A stretch of 60,358 bases of DNA from Scytonema sp. UIC 10036 (GTDB taxonomy: Bacteria > Cyanobacteriota > Cyanobacteriia > Cyanobacteriales > Nostocaceae). Both the position numbers and the translations under genes were made by a program. Under the pieces are notes generated by a model that was not told where the DNA came from, made no database searches, and saw only the letters and a list, made by a program, of their open reading frames with translations. The stretch spans positions 1 through 60,358 of the forward strand of contig NZ_WJFC01000068.1 of assembly GCF_009725235.1 (NCBI RefSeq), written 5' to 3'. Below, piece by piece: positions 34,981 to 43,537 of the stretch; position 1 is the stretch's first letter; the number at the start of each line of letters is the position of its first letter.

Positions 34981-36069
34981 ATGAGCCAAACACAACAAAT
35001 CATTCCCACTGTGCGCCCTTGCAAAATCGACAGCGCCACAGCAACCACTCCGGTAGATTTGGTAGTCGTTATCGATACCAGCCCTTCAATGAAAGATGAA
35101 GCGAACGACCTTAGCAATGCTGCAGCCGACGCTATTGCTAGCGCCTCTTCTAGCTGTCCAAGCGATTTGAGAGTCATTTGGCTTGGAATCGAAGGGACTT
35201 GGAAAGGGACAAATTTTCAACGCACAGTACGGGATTATCTCTTGAGTGAGTGCCAAGTTTCCAAGGGAGATCTGCGAGCCAGAAAGCGAGGACAATTAGC
35301 TGATGCGGGAGCGCAGGAAGATGCAGCTCGAACTGTAGAAGATATCTCAACTCATTTTGATTGGCGACCGGGTGCAGCTCGAGCGATTTTCTATTTGGGA
35401 GATGAAGCCCTCGAAGCAGGAGGAGATAGAACCGAAGAGAAAGATATTATCGCTGCAAATAAGGCGATCGCAAAAGCTCAGCAGGCAGGAGTGAAGGTTC
35501 ATACTTATTTTGGTACCACCAAGAGCAAGTTTAAAGATAGTTTGGAGCAAGAATACGCCAGATTAGCTAAAGAAACAGGCGGACAAGCGTTTAGCGATCG
35601 CGATTCTATTGGTGGTTTTACAGAAATTCTTCAAAAGATAATTTGCAATAGCCTTCCAGTTGGGATTCAGTTAGAGATTCAGCAGCCGCTACCATGTTTC
35701 GAGTTAAGGAGTAATGGTCAGCCATTTGCAACGCAGGGAGCGGAAACTATTGCGATCGTAGCATCTAACTGTTACTCAAATGTTACCTTCAGAAGTTTAA
35801 CCGCCGTTTTATCGGTAGTGCGAACCGATGGAACTCCCATTCTCAATTTAGCCGATGGAACGCCAGCTGTTACGATTAAACCATCCACAGAAATAGCCTT
35901 TGGTGACTTACTTCCTATTGGCTCTCATAACTCTGAATCTTCTGGAGAACTATTGAGGGAAGTAGTTGTAGAAACCAATAGTCCTAGTAGTGCAGACTAT
36001 ACGCTGAAAATTGAATACTCCTATCACGCAGAGTTTGATTTTAAAGGTGGCGATGACTTTGCCTTATGA
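34981..36069 (+). CDS. VWA-domain protein
   Basis: The 362-residue protein has a von Willebrand factor A fold with an intact MIDAS (DLVVVIDTSPSM, D-x-S-x-S, residues about 21-40) and FYLGDEALEAGGD later. The second half (about 225-362) is beta-rich. No signal peptide or membrane span is visible, so it is probably cytoplasmic. VWA proteins bind partners through a metal ion. Neither a MoxR ATPase nor another typical partner is adjacent. The ribosome site is weak. Confidence 0.75.
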   Translation: MSQTQQIIPTVRPCKIDSATATTPVDLVVVIDTSPSMKDEANDLSNAAADAIASASSSCPSDLRVIWLGIEGTWKGTNFQRTVRDYLLSECQVSKGDLRARKRGQLADAGAQEDAARTVEDISTHFDWRPGAARAIFYLGDEALEAGGDRTEEKDIIAANKAIAKAQQAGVKVHTYFGTTKSKFKDSLEQEYARLAKETGGQAFSDRDSIGGFTEILQKIICNSLPVGIQLEIQQPLPCFELRSNGQPFATQGAETIAIVASNCYSNVTFRSLTAVLSVVRTDGTPILNLADGTPAVTIKPSTEIAFGDLLPIGSHNSESSGELLREVVVETNSPSSADYTLKIEYSYHAEFDFKGGDDFAL

Positions 36070-36107
36070 ATTTCTAATAAAACAACATAAATCTGTAGGG
36101 CTGTCAC

Positions 36108-36227
36108 CTCGTTCCCAGCCTCTGGCTGGGAATGACTTACGGGAGGCTCCGCCTCCTTCTGTACTCTACCACAGAGTGCGAGGCGGAGCCTCGCGACCTG
36201 CATTCCCAGGCTGAGCCTGGGAACGAG
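36108..36227. repeat. Dispersed palindromic repeat, composite form
   Basis: It opens with CTCGTTCCCAGCC and closes with CTGGGAACGAG. The inside includes GGGAGGCTCCGCCTCC, CTCTACCACAGAG and GCGAGGCGGAGCCTCGC. It lies between convergent genes. Confidence 0.88.
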
Positions 36228-36261
36228 AAAAACGAGAAAACCTAAGATTGAACAATCGGGC

Positions 36262-38694
36262 TTAGTTGACTGAAAACCCCCGACGTGTAGGCTTAATAGT
36301 AGCAAACTCTACTTGAAAAGTTATGCGATCGCTCATTCCACCACTGCTTGCTTCCAACACCCATTGACCGGCACGCAGATTCCAAAAGACAGAACCAGAA
36401 GAATCAGTCGCTAGCTTTTCACCATTCAACCACCACTCTACAGGTGCTTTTGATATCCCTGCTAATTTAAACTCCAGTCTTTGTTTTGCTTCATCACCTG
36501 GATGCAGCAAGAACAAATCACCCTGATGAGGAGATACAATCTTGAGCTTGCTTGAAGTCAACCCAGATTGCTCTTGCTTTGCCAACCAATCATCATATTC
36601 CTCGGACAATTGAAATTGGTTTTGGCGCTGGTAGTCTTGGACGTTTTCTGGATAAAAATATTCTTGTACCACTGAAGAACAATCTGGAGTTGGTTTTAAC
36701 CCAGAAACAGCACAGATAGGGAGTCGTACCATACCTACTGGAGGAGTAAAACCAGCAGGTTCTTGCTTCTGATGCAGGTGTAACATAATTCGGTTCCATA
36801 ATGGTGCTGCACCAGTCACACCAGAAACCTGACGCATGGGATCGCCATCGAAATTACCTACCCAAGTCGCTACAGTGTAGTCAGTCGTAAATCCAACCGT
36901 CCAAGTGTCGCGAAAATTAGAAGAAGTACCAGTTTTCACAGCAGTCGGAAACGGTAAATTCAGGACTGAATCAACACCAAATGCAGTTGCACGCGCATGG
37001 CGATCGCTTAACATATCTGTTATGAGTTGCCATGTTGTGGGATTTTGGATTTTAGATTTTGGATTTTGGATTGAGGAATGAGAAGTTGTGGGATTTTGGA
37101 TTTTAGATTTTGGATTTTGGATTGAGGAATTAGAAGTTGTGGGATTTTGGATTTTGGATTTTGGATTTTGGATTGAAAAATTAGAAAATGTAGTGAGTAG
37201 CGGCGTAACTTCTCCTTGAGATGCCATAGTAACGTAAGCACGAGCTAATTCCCACAAACTGACTTCGCCACTACCCAAAGTTAACCCCAGCCCATAGTAC
37301 TCTGGCGACTGGGTGAGGTGTTCAAAGCCCAGTTGGTGAAGACGATTGAGAAAAGTTGGCACACCCACCTTTTCTAACGCCCGTATCGCTGGAATATTCA
37401 AAGAATTCGCCAAAGCGACACGCACCCGCACAGGCCCTAAAAAACTTTTGTTATAATCCGTGGGGCTGTAAAGTTTTGCTCCAGGAATTGCGTAGTGTGC
37501 GGGTACATCTGCCAGGATGGTATTGGGGCGGATGACACCTTTTTCCAAAGCCAACTCATACAGAAATGGTTTGAGGGTAGAACCGGGTTGACGCAGTGCT
37601 TGTACTCCATCATTGCGTCCTAGTTTAGCTTCATTGAAGTAGTCAGGCGATCCGACATAAGCCAAAACTTCTCCAGTGTGGTTGTCAATGACTAAAGCAG
37701 CTGCATGATGAACGTTGTTGTTAGCAAGGGTAGAAATAACCTGCTGCACTTGTGCTTCTACAAACTGCTGTAAAGGAAGGTCTATAGTGGTTAGGATTGG
37801 ATGATATTCCCACTCCTGCTTGTCCTGACGCTCTGGAGTTGGGCGGCTCTGAGCAGATAACCAAAACAAAAAGTGAGGTGCAGCAATAATTCCCCGTTGA
37901 CGAGATTGAAACACAATTTCTTCAGTGTATGCTTGTTTTGCTTGAGAGGGAGTGATATACCCGTCTTGTTCCATACGATGAAGGACATATTTCTGGCGCT
38001 GCTTCAAACGTGGATAATGCTGAAGTGGATCGAAGTAAGTGGGATTATTCGGAATAGCAGCAAGGAGGCTTGCTTGAGCAAGATTGATGTCACTCGCTGG
38101 TATGGAAAAATAGGTACGGGCAGCTGCTTCCACTCCATAAATATTCCCTCCCATTGGGAGACGATTGATATATGCAGAAAGAATTTCGTCTTTACTCATT
38201 CCTGCTGTTAAGCGCCAGGAAAGCCAAATTTCTTGAATTTTGCCTGAGAAAGTACGAGGGGCGGGATTTAGCATCCGTGCTAACTGCATGGTCACTGTAG
38301 AAGCACCGGAAACAATCTTTCTGGTGTATATTGCATCTTTAATTGCACGGGCTGCAGCTTTTAAATCCAACGCTCCATGATGATAAAAGTCTCCATCTTC
38401 TGCAGCTAAAATCGCTTGAATAAAAAGAGGAGAAACTTGATTCAATGGTACTACGGATGTATGTTCTTGGTCGCGAGTCAATAATGTTCCTAAAGGTAGC
38501 CCATTTCGATCGACAAATTCAAGTGCTAGTTGTTGTTGAGCAATATCAGTAGAGCGAACGGGTATCAAATATGGCATGAACCGTACTGTTACGGTTATCA
38601 GTAGCAACGCTAGGATAACTTTGCAAGTTCGGCGATTCCACTGATGCCACAGTTTCTTTTTAAAATAGATAAGCGATCGCGAAGCCAGTTTCAT
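36262..38694 (-). CDS. pbpC: Penicillin-binding protein 1C
   Basis: This bifunctional cell-wall enzyme has an N-terminal membrane anchor (about 24-42), a GT51 glycosyltransferase domain (AILAAEDGDFYHHGALD, VSGASTVTMQLARML), then a transpeptidase with GSTLKP (active Ser), NSLNIPA (S-x-N) and KTGTSS (K-T-G). It ends in a PBP1C-type BiPBP_C domain. The length of 810 is near normal. Inside the transpeptidase, between S-x-N and K-T-G, a 51-bp repeat is present three times in frame, adding about 51 Ser/Gln/Asn/Pro/Lys-rich residues. Because the frame and the later motifs are intact, the enzyme may still work with the insert as a surface loop. Confidence 0.9.
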   Translation of the reverse strand: MKLASRSLIYFKKKLWHQWNRRTCKVILALLLITVTVRFMPYLIPVRSTDIAQQQLALEFVDRNGLPLGTLLTRDQEHTSVVPLNQVSPLFIQAILAAEDGDFYHHGALDLKAAARAIKDAIYTRKIVSGASTVTMQLARMLNPAPRTFSGKIQEIWLSWRLTAGMSKDEILSAYINRLPMGGNIYGVEAAARTYFSIPASDINLAQASLLAAIPNNPTYFDPLQHYPRLKQRQKYVLHRMEQDGYITPSQAKQAYTEEIVFQSRQRGIIAAPHFLFWLSAQSRPTPERQDKQEWEYHPILTTIDLPLQQFVEAQVQQVISTLANNNVHHAAALVIDNHTGEVLAYVGSPDYFNEAKLGRNDGVQALRQPGSTLKPFLYELALEKGVIRPNTILADVPAHYAIPGAKLYSPTDYNKSFLGPVRVRVALANSLNIPAIRALEKVGVPTFLNRLHQLGFEHLTQSPEYYGLGLTLGSGEVSLWELARAYVTMASQGEVTPLLTTFSNFSIQNPKSKIQNPTTSNSSIQNPKSKIQNPTTSHSSIQNPKSKIQNPTTWQLITDMLSDRHARATAFGVDSVLNLPFPTAVKTGTSSNFRDTWTVGFTTDYTVATWVGNFDGDPMRQVSGVTGAAPLWNRIMLHLHQKQEPAGFTPPVGMVRLPICAVSGLKPTPDCSSVVQEYFYPENVQDYQRQNQFQLSEEYDDWLAKQEQSGLTSSKLKIVSPHQGDLFLLHPGDEAKQRLEFKLAGISKAPVEWWLNGEKLATDSSGSVFWNLRAGQWVLEASSGGMSDRITFQVEFATIKPTRRGFSVN
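37034..37186 (-). repeat. In-frame 51-bp triplicate repeat inside pbpC
   Basis: Three units (37034-37084, 37085-37135, 37136-37186) are built of GATTTTG-type heptamers and keep exact 51-bp spacing, so each adds 17 residues (SSIQNPKSKIQNPTTSH-like). The heptamer tract is a common intergenic repeat in Nostocales; here it is translated. Confidence 0.93.
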
Positions 38695-38867
38695 CTACAT
38701 ATCCCTTGCAAAGAAAGAAGTACCATTGATTGTTGCTCAACTTCTGACATTAACTGCGCGATCGTTTTCTCTAACTTTCTTCACTTTATTCCTCACAAAT
38801 TCCTCAAATCATTTTTATAATTTAAAAGTAGATTGCTTCTGAAAAATTCATAAAGGAAAGCGCGGTT

Positions 38868-39350
38868 GTGGAAATCAAGTCGGTTACCTTAGAAATTCCG
38901 GAGGGCTGTAATATTGTCATCGGTCACAGCCATTTTATCAAGACTGTTGAAGACTTGCATGAGATTATGGTGGGAATCTCAGCACAAGTCAAATTTGGTC
39001 TTGCTTTTTGTGAGGCGTCGGGACCTTGCCTTATCCGAGTTTCGGGAAACGACGAACTTCTACAAGAAGTGGCGATGAAGAATGCTCAAGAGATCGCATC
39101 TGGACACAGTTTCGTCATTTTAATGAAACAAGCATATCCTATCAACTTTCTCAACGCTATCAAACAATGTCCAGAGGTTTGTACTATCCATTGCGCTACT
39201 GCCAATCCGGTGGAAGTCATTGTTGTGGAAACCCAACAAGGACGAGGGATTATTGGGGTTGTCGATGGGTTTTCTCCAAAGGGTGTGGAAAGCACCGAAC
39301 AAGCTACAGATCGTCGGGCATTTTTGCGCCAGATTGGCTATAAGCTTTAG
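38868..39350 (+). CDS. Adenosine-specific kinase (DUF355)
   Basis: This 160-residue protein matches the PF04008 family: SVTLEIPEGCNIVIGHSHFI near the start, FGLAFCEASGPCLIR, GHSFVILMKQAYPINFLNAI and [17 protein letters not shown]. Family members bind AMP or adenosine. GTG start with AAAGGAAAG upstream. Its last 39 codons and trailer are duplicated 1.3 kb downstream. Confidence 0.88.
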   Translation: MEIKSVTLEIPEGCNIVIGHSHFIKTVEDLHEIMVGISAQVKFGLAFCEASGPCLIRVSGNDELLQEVAMKNAQEIASGHSFVILMKQAYPINFLNAIKQCPEVCTIHCATANPVEVIVVETQQGRGIIGVVDGFSPKGVESTEQATDRRAFLRQIGYKL

Positions 39351-39397
39351 CTTGAAAATAGGGAGTCGGGAGTGGGGAGTAGGGGGAAGAAATACTT

Positions 39398-39805
39398 ATG
39401 GTGTCGGACATAGTTAATAGTGACGACTCCACACATTCCCCTGATTACAGGGTGAATGTGGGCTTCTTAAGAAATATTGATGCAAGAGATGGCTCGACCA
39501 AATCTGGTTCAGAATTATCCTCTGGTAGGAGAACTCGCAACAAACAAAAAAATGGTGAAAACCTCAGAGCTTACCGTCAACGCAAAATCTCAAAAGGGCA
39601 ACGGCGAATTAAAAAATCCCGTTACCGATACCAACCCAAGGACTTAGTTCAATTTGAAGGGAAAGTGTATGAAGTTGTTGGAATGCAAAACTTAGGCACT
39701 GGTGTTAAATTAAAAAACTATCCTGGTATTAAAAATAAGGTGGTTAACGTTAATAAAGTCTATTCAATTAAAAGGAGATCTGGTTTATGCCAAATCGTGC
39801 CGTAA
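39398..39805 (+). pseudogene. C-terminal remnant of an IscB-like HNH nuclease
   Basis: The second half reads GRRTRNKQKNGENLRAYRQR, KGQRRIKKSRYRYQPKDLVQ and EGKVYEVVGMQNLGTGVKLK. This is the basic linker plus SH3-like C-terminal domain of cyanobacterial IscB/TS1-type RNA-guided nuclease proteins as I remember them. The RRXRR, RuvC and HNH parts are absent, and the first 45 residues come from unrelated sequence that includes one of two matched hairpins. It cannot cut DNA. A different KOW-like small protein is the alternative. Confidence 0.5.
39434..39458. repeat. Hairpin copy A near the nuclease remnant
   Basis: CATTC-CCCTG-ATTA-CAGGG-T-GAATG is a ten-pair stem with one bulge, followed by GGCTTCTTAAG. 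Confidence 0.75.
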
Positions 39806-39833
39806 TTGGCAATTCCTCAATGCCTACGGCACG
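39796..39833. repeat. Inverted repeat at the 3' end of the nuclease remnant
   Basis: CGTGCCGTA (39796-39804) and TACGGCACG (39825-39833) are perfect complements and overlap the last codons. A second hairpin, GTTAATC-TTT-GATTAAC, follows at 39860-39876. These could be element end structures. Confidence 0.7.
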
Positions 39834-39920
39834 AGTAGCGCGAACGACTTCACTCCCGCGTTAATCTTTGATTAACATAAGTAGTTCGTCAATTCGTCAT
39901 TGCCCCAAGATTCATCTCAT

Positions 39921-39945
39921 CATTCCTCTGATTACAGAGTGAATG
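39921..39945. repeat. Hairpin copy B, covarying with copy A
   Basis: CATTC-CTCTG-ATTA-CAGAG-T-GAATG has the same shape and loop as copy A at 39434. The one stem difference is a paired C-G to T-A change, and it is again followed by GGCTTCT. Confidence 0.75.
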
Positions 39946-40017
39946 AGAGGCTTCTCTTGGATTAAGCTAATTGATTGTGTTAACGTGTGAATACTGGGTA
40001 ACACAAAAGAAAAGGCA

Positions 40018-40521
40018 GTGGGATACTACGACTTTTACAAAAATTGCTGCATCGCAATCGCGATCGCGAGTCTGTCTGTACTTAGCAGTGGACTGACTCC
40101 ACCTGTTTATGCACAACCTACTCGTATTTCCACTATAAAAAGCAACCCTAAAAGCTCAGTTGAGTTTGTGAATCGAGGACGCGATAGATTTCAACGTAAA
40201 GACTATAAGGGCGCAGTAGAGGACTTCGATCGGGCAATAATTCTCAATCCTAACGATGCCAACGCTTATTATCATCGGGGTCTTCTTCTACACGAGCTAG
40301 GAGACAATTTGAACGCCGTGTTGAACTTCGATCGCGCATTGCAACTCAATCCTCGCTATGCGGACGCTTACTTGCGCCGTGCTGGTGCTCGTTATAACAT
40401 TGGAGATCGACCCGGAACAATTCAAGACTTACAGCTAGCAGCTAAGTTCTTTCAATCGCAAGGAAACACAAAGGGCTATCAACAAGCACAAAATCTCATG
40501 AAACGGCTTAGCACCTGGTAA
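40018..40521 (+). CDS. Exported TPR protein
   Basis: The start is GTG at 40018. A signal peptide (about residues 1-32, ending VYAQ) is followed by three TPR units (residues about 50-150), for example [20 protein letters not shown] and [20 protein letters not shown]. It is a short periplasmic or secreted scaffold of 167 residues, type common in cyanobacteria. It lies inside the region bracketed by the duplicated kinase 3' ends. Confidence 0.82.
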   Translation: MGYYDFYKNCCIAIAIASLSVLSSGLTPPVYAQPTRISTIKSNPKSSVEFVNRGRDRFQRKDYKGAVEDFDRAIILNPNDANAYYHRGLLLHELGDNLNAVLNFDRALQLNPRYADAYLRRAGARYNIGDRPGTIQDLQLAAKFFQSQGNTKGYQQAQNLMKRLSTW

Positions 40522-40545
40522 ATTGACTTGGGATACTCAAGAGCG

Positions 40546-40690
40546 CCAACAAGGACGAGGGATGATTGGGGTTGTCGATGGGTTTTCTCCAAAGGGTGTG
40601 GAAAGCACCGAAGAAGCTACAGATCGTCAGGCATTTTTGCGCCAGATTGGCTATAAGCTTTAGCTTGAAAATAGAGAGTGGGGAGTAGGG
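40546..40690 (+). pseudogene. Duplicated 3' end of the adenosine-specific kinase gene
   Basis: From CCAACAAGGACGAGGGAT to the stop at 40661-40663 and the GGGAGTGGGGAGT trailer it matches 39233-39380 with only a few substitutions. The distance from the first matching base to the stop is the same in both copies. It has no start and no N-terminal part. Confidence 0.9.
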
Positions 40691-40807
40691 GAGCCAGCGT
40701 CGTGCGGGGGTTGGGTGCGATCTCTATTTGCTGAACGGCATTGTAGCAAATTTTGATAGTTATTAAAAATTCTTATAATTATTTCAATTTATTAAGATAT
40801 TTCTTTT

Positions 40808-40850
40808 CTTTATTAGTTTTTCATTTTCTGTTTATAAATTGAAGCCGTTG
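40808..40850 (+). promoter_or_regulatory. Conserved leader element, copy 1
   Basis: CTTTATTAGTTTTTCATTTT and then TGTTTATAAATTGAAGCCGT lie 264 bp upstream of the 41072 start. Nearly identical at 51688-51730 and partly at 50933. TATAAATT could be a -10 region or the whole could be a 5' UTR element. Confidence 0.6.
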
Positions 40851-41071
40851 ATGGTTACGTCAATAGTGAACTTGTTTAGCTTGAAGTTTATTTTAAGAAA
40901 ACAACAACTCTATAACCACCTGACCTTGCTGTGGGAATTTACAGAGTCTCTATATGCTTCAAAGCATCTCGTTTTTCACAGGAGCGTTGCTTTTACCCTG
41001 AGCTTTCTAGAAATATGAGGGCTGTCATCATATCTTTAATAACTCAGTACAACTCAGTATAGACAACAGTT

Positions 41072-43282
41072 ATGAAAATTTTGCTTGTAGAAGATGACGC
41101 AGTGGCAGCACAAATGCTCAAAGAACATTTGGAAATGAAGCAATGCTTAGTGGATTATGCTACAGATGGTGAAGCTGCTTGGGAATTAGCAGAAGCATTT
41201 GCCTATAACTTAATTTTATTGAATGTGGTGCTACCCAAACTGAATGGCATTACGTTTTGTCAAAAACTACGAGCAAAGGGCGATCGCACTCCAATTGTAT
41301 TATTAACAGCCCAAGATAGCACGGCTCTTCAAATTGCAGGTTTAGATGCAGGAGCAGATGATTACTTAGTGAAGCCCTATCAATTTGATGAATTATTTGC
41401 TCGGATACGGGCAGTGGTTCGGCGGGGAGATTCAACGCCTATGCCTGCCATAGAGTGGGGAAAGCTGTGCTTGGAGCCGAATGGCTGTAATGTTACATAT
41501 GATGGACAACGATTGCACCTGACACCGAAAGAGTATGCTTTATTACAACTTTTTTTAACGAACAAGCAACGAGTGTTGAGCAAAAACGCCCTTCAAGACC
41601 ATCTGTGGTCATTTGAAGATGCTCCTTCTACCAATGCTATCAGAGCGCACATTAGGAGTTTACGGCAAAAACTCAAGCAAGTGGGAGCTGTTGATTTGAT
41701 TGAGACAGTATACGGTATGGGCTATCGTTTGACGAGCAATTTAAAAACACAGCAAGCGCAAGAGAGCCACAAAAAAGCAAACACTAGACTCAATGAAATC
41801 AGTTTAGCAGGTTCGTTCTTCAGTTGTTGTGTTCCAGAAGTGACGTGCATAGGCCGTCAGATTGAACAAACATTGAAAACTGTGGAAACACCAAAGCAGG
41901 CTGAAGAGAAGCATCTTTCTCAACTAGTTCAAAAGTTGCAGCAAGGATTAAGCCAATCACCAATTCATATCAAACCTAGGAATAATATATACTCTAGCCC
42001 AAAGCTTGCGATCGCAAACCAAGAAATACACCTTTTAATTATTGAAGGTGATGGGGAAATTGCCTCAGCTTTAACCTCAGAAGCCAAAATTCGGGGAATA
42101 CAAGCACACACAGCAACGACTGTAGCTCATGCTCGGAAAATTTTAGCCTGCTTTCAACCAAATATTATTTTGTTAGATCTGAGTTTTTCTAATTCCCTAG
42201 AAAATGGGTTTGAATTGTTAGTCGAACTTTCTGCTGTCAAATCACCTGTACCCGTGCTCGTGTTAACAGCGAGTGAGAGTTTTAGTGAGCGCGTTCAAGC
42301 AACAAAACTAGGAGCCAGAGGTGTTCTGCAAAAACCCGTGTCAGCCTCAGAAGTGATGGATGCAGTAACGCAATTATTACAACAATCAAACACTCCAAGA
42401 GCAAAGCTGCTGATTGTAGACGACGATCCTCAAATTCTGGACTTTCTACAAACATTACTATCACCTTGGGGATTTCAATTAGCCTTGCTAGACGATCCCC
42501 GAGAATTTTGGGAGACATTAGAACAGTTTGCTCCCAATTTACTCATTTTAGATTGGGAAATGCCTTATTTTAGCGGCATAGATCTCTGCAAAGTTATACG
42601 TGCCGATCTTCGTTGGAATGAACTCCCAATAATGTTTTTGTCGGCACATAATGATGCTCAAACAGTGCAACGAGTTTTCACATCTGGTGCTGATGACTAC
42701 GTAAGTAAACCAATTGTTGAATCAGAATTGATTGCCCGCATACTCAATCGACTCAAACGAAGCAAGATTTTACACAATTTAGCAGATATAGATACACTCA
42801 CCAGTCTTAGCAATCGTCGGAAATTCATACAAGATTTTAATTATCTACTACGGTTGGCAAACCGCCAAAAACAATCTTTGTGTTTTATACTTCTAGACTT
42901 AGATCACTTTAAATCCATCAATGATTCTTATGGACACGATACAGGAGATAAAGTCCTCAAGCAGTTGGCTCAGTTGCTTAAGTACTACTTTCGTGATGAA
43001 GATGTTGTTGCTCGTTGGGGTGGGGAGGAGTTTGTTATTGGTTTGTATGGCATAAATCGACAACAGTGCATTCATCGAATGGCAAAATTCCTAAACACTT
43101 TTTGCCAGCATGAGTTTAGCGATACTAAAGAGCGAAAATTTCAGGTTTCTTTTAGTGCAGGTATTGCTGAATATCCTTATGATGGTAATAACTTGGAAGA
43201 ACTTTATCACGTGGCTGATAGTTTGTTGTATAAGGCAAAGGTATCAGGACGAAATCAAGTGTTATCTTTACAATCTGTTTAG
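41072..43282 (+). CDS. Multi-receiver winged-helix regulator with active-type GGDEF (paralog A)
   Basis: The 736-residue order is REC1 (1-120), OmpR-type winged helix (about 125-222), a degenerate HPt region (about 230-300), REC2 (about 315-435), REC3 (about 440-560) and GGDEF (about 565-736). REC1 has Asn51 where the phosphorylated Asp belongs (LILLNVVLP), and the HPt His position is Ile243. REC3 keeps Asp (LILDWEMP). The cyclase has GGEEF (650-654) and an I-site RDED (641-644), so it should make c-di-GMP and sense it. It may bind DNA without needing REC1 phosphorylation. Paralogs are at 43538 and 57007. Confidence 0.92.
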   Translation: MKILLVEDDAVAAQMLKEHLEMKQCLVDYATDGEAAWELAEAFAYNLILLNVVLPKLNGITFCQKLRAKGDRTPIVLLTAQDSTALQIAGLDAGADDYLVKPYQFDELFARIRAVVRRGDSTPMPAIEWGKLCLEPNGCNVTYDGQRLHLTPKEYALLQLFLTNKQRVLSKNALQDHLWSFEDAPSTNAIRAHIRSLRQKLKQVGAVDLIETVYGMGYRLTSNLKTQQAQESHKKANTRLNEISLAGSFFSCCVPEVTCIGRQIEQTLKTVETPKQAEEKHLSQLVQKLQQGLSQSPIHIKPRNNIYSSPKLAIANQEIHLLIIEGDGEIASALTSEAKIRGIQAHTATTVAHARKILACFQPNIILLDLSFSNSLENGFELLVELSAVKSPVPVLVLTASESFSERVQATKLGARGVLQKPVSASEVMDAVTQLLQQSNTPRAKLLIVDDDPQILDFLQTLLSPWGFQLALLDDPREFWETLEQFAPNLLILDWEMPYFSGIDLCKVIRADLRWNELPIMFLSAHNDAQTVQRVFTSGADDYVSKPIVESELIARILNRLKRSKILHNLADIDTLTSLSNRRKFIQDFNYLLRLANRQKQSLCFILLDLDHFKSINDSYGHDTGDKVLKQLAQLLKYYFRDEDVVARWGGEEFVIGLYGINRQQCIHRMAKFLNTFCQHEFSDTKERKFQVSFSAGIAEYPYDGNNLEELYHVADSLLYKAKVSGRNQVLSLQSV

Positions 43283-43537
43283 TATTATTAGGACGCCTAA
43301 TGCTTTATACAACTACATATTAATTTATAAGGAGCAACTCAGTCAGTAGATTAGACATCTCCAAAAATTAGGTAATCTTCTGAAGGGAGTCATTTCTGGA
43401 GATACCTATATATTATATTGCCAAAAATTGTAACGATATATGTAAATTGCATAGCACCTAGACCGGGCAGATGATAATGCGAAATGATAACAAAAGTTTC
43501 TGCCATTAGCATCTTTTTTAAATCTTGAATGCAGTTC

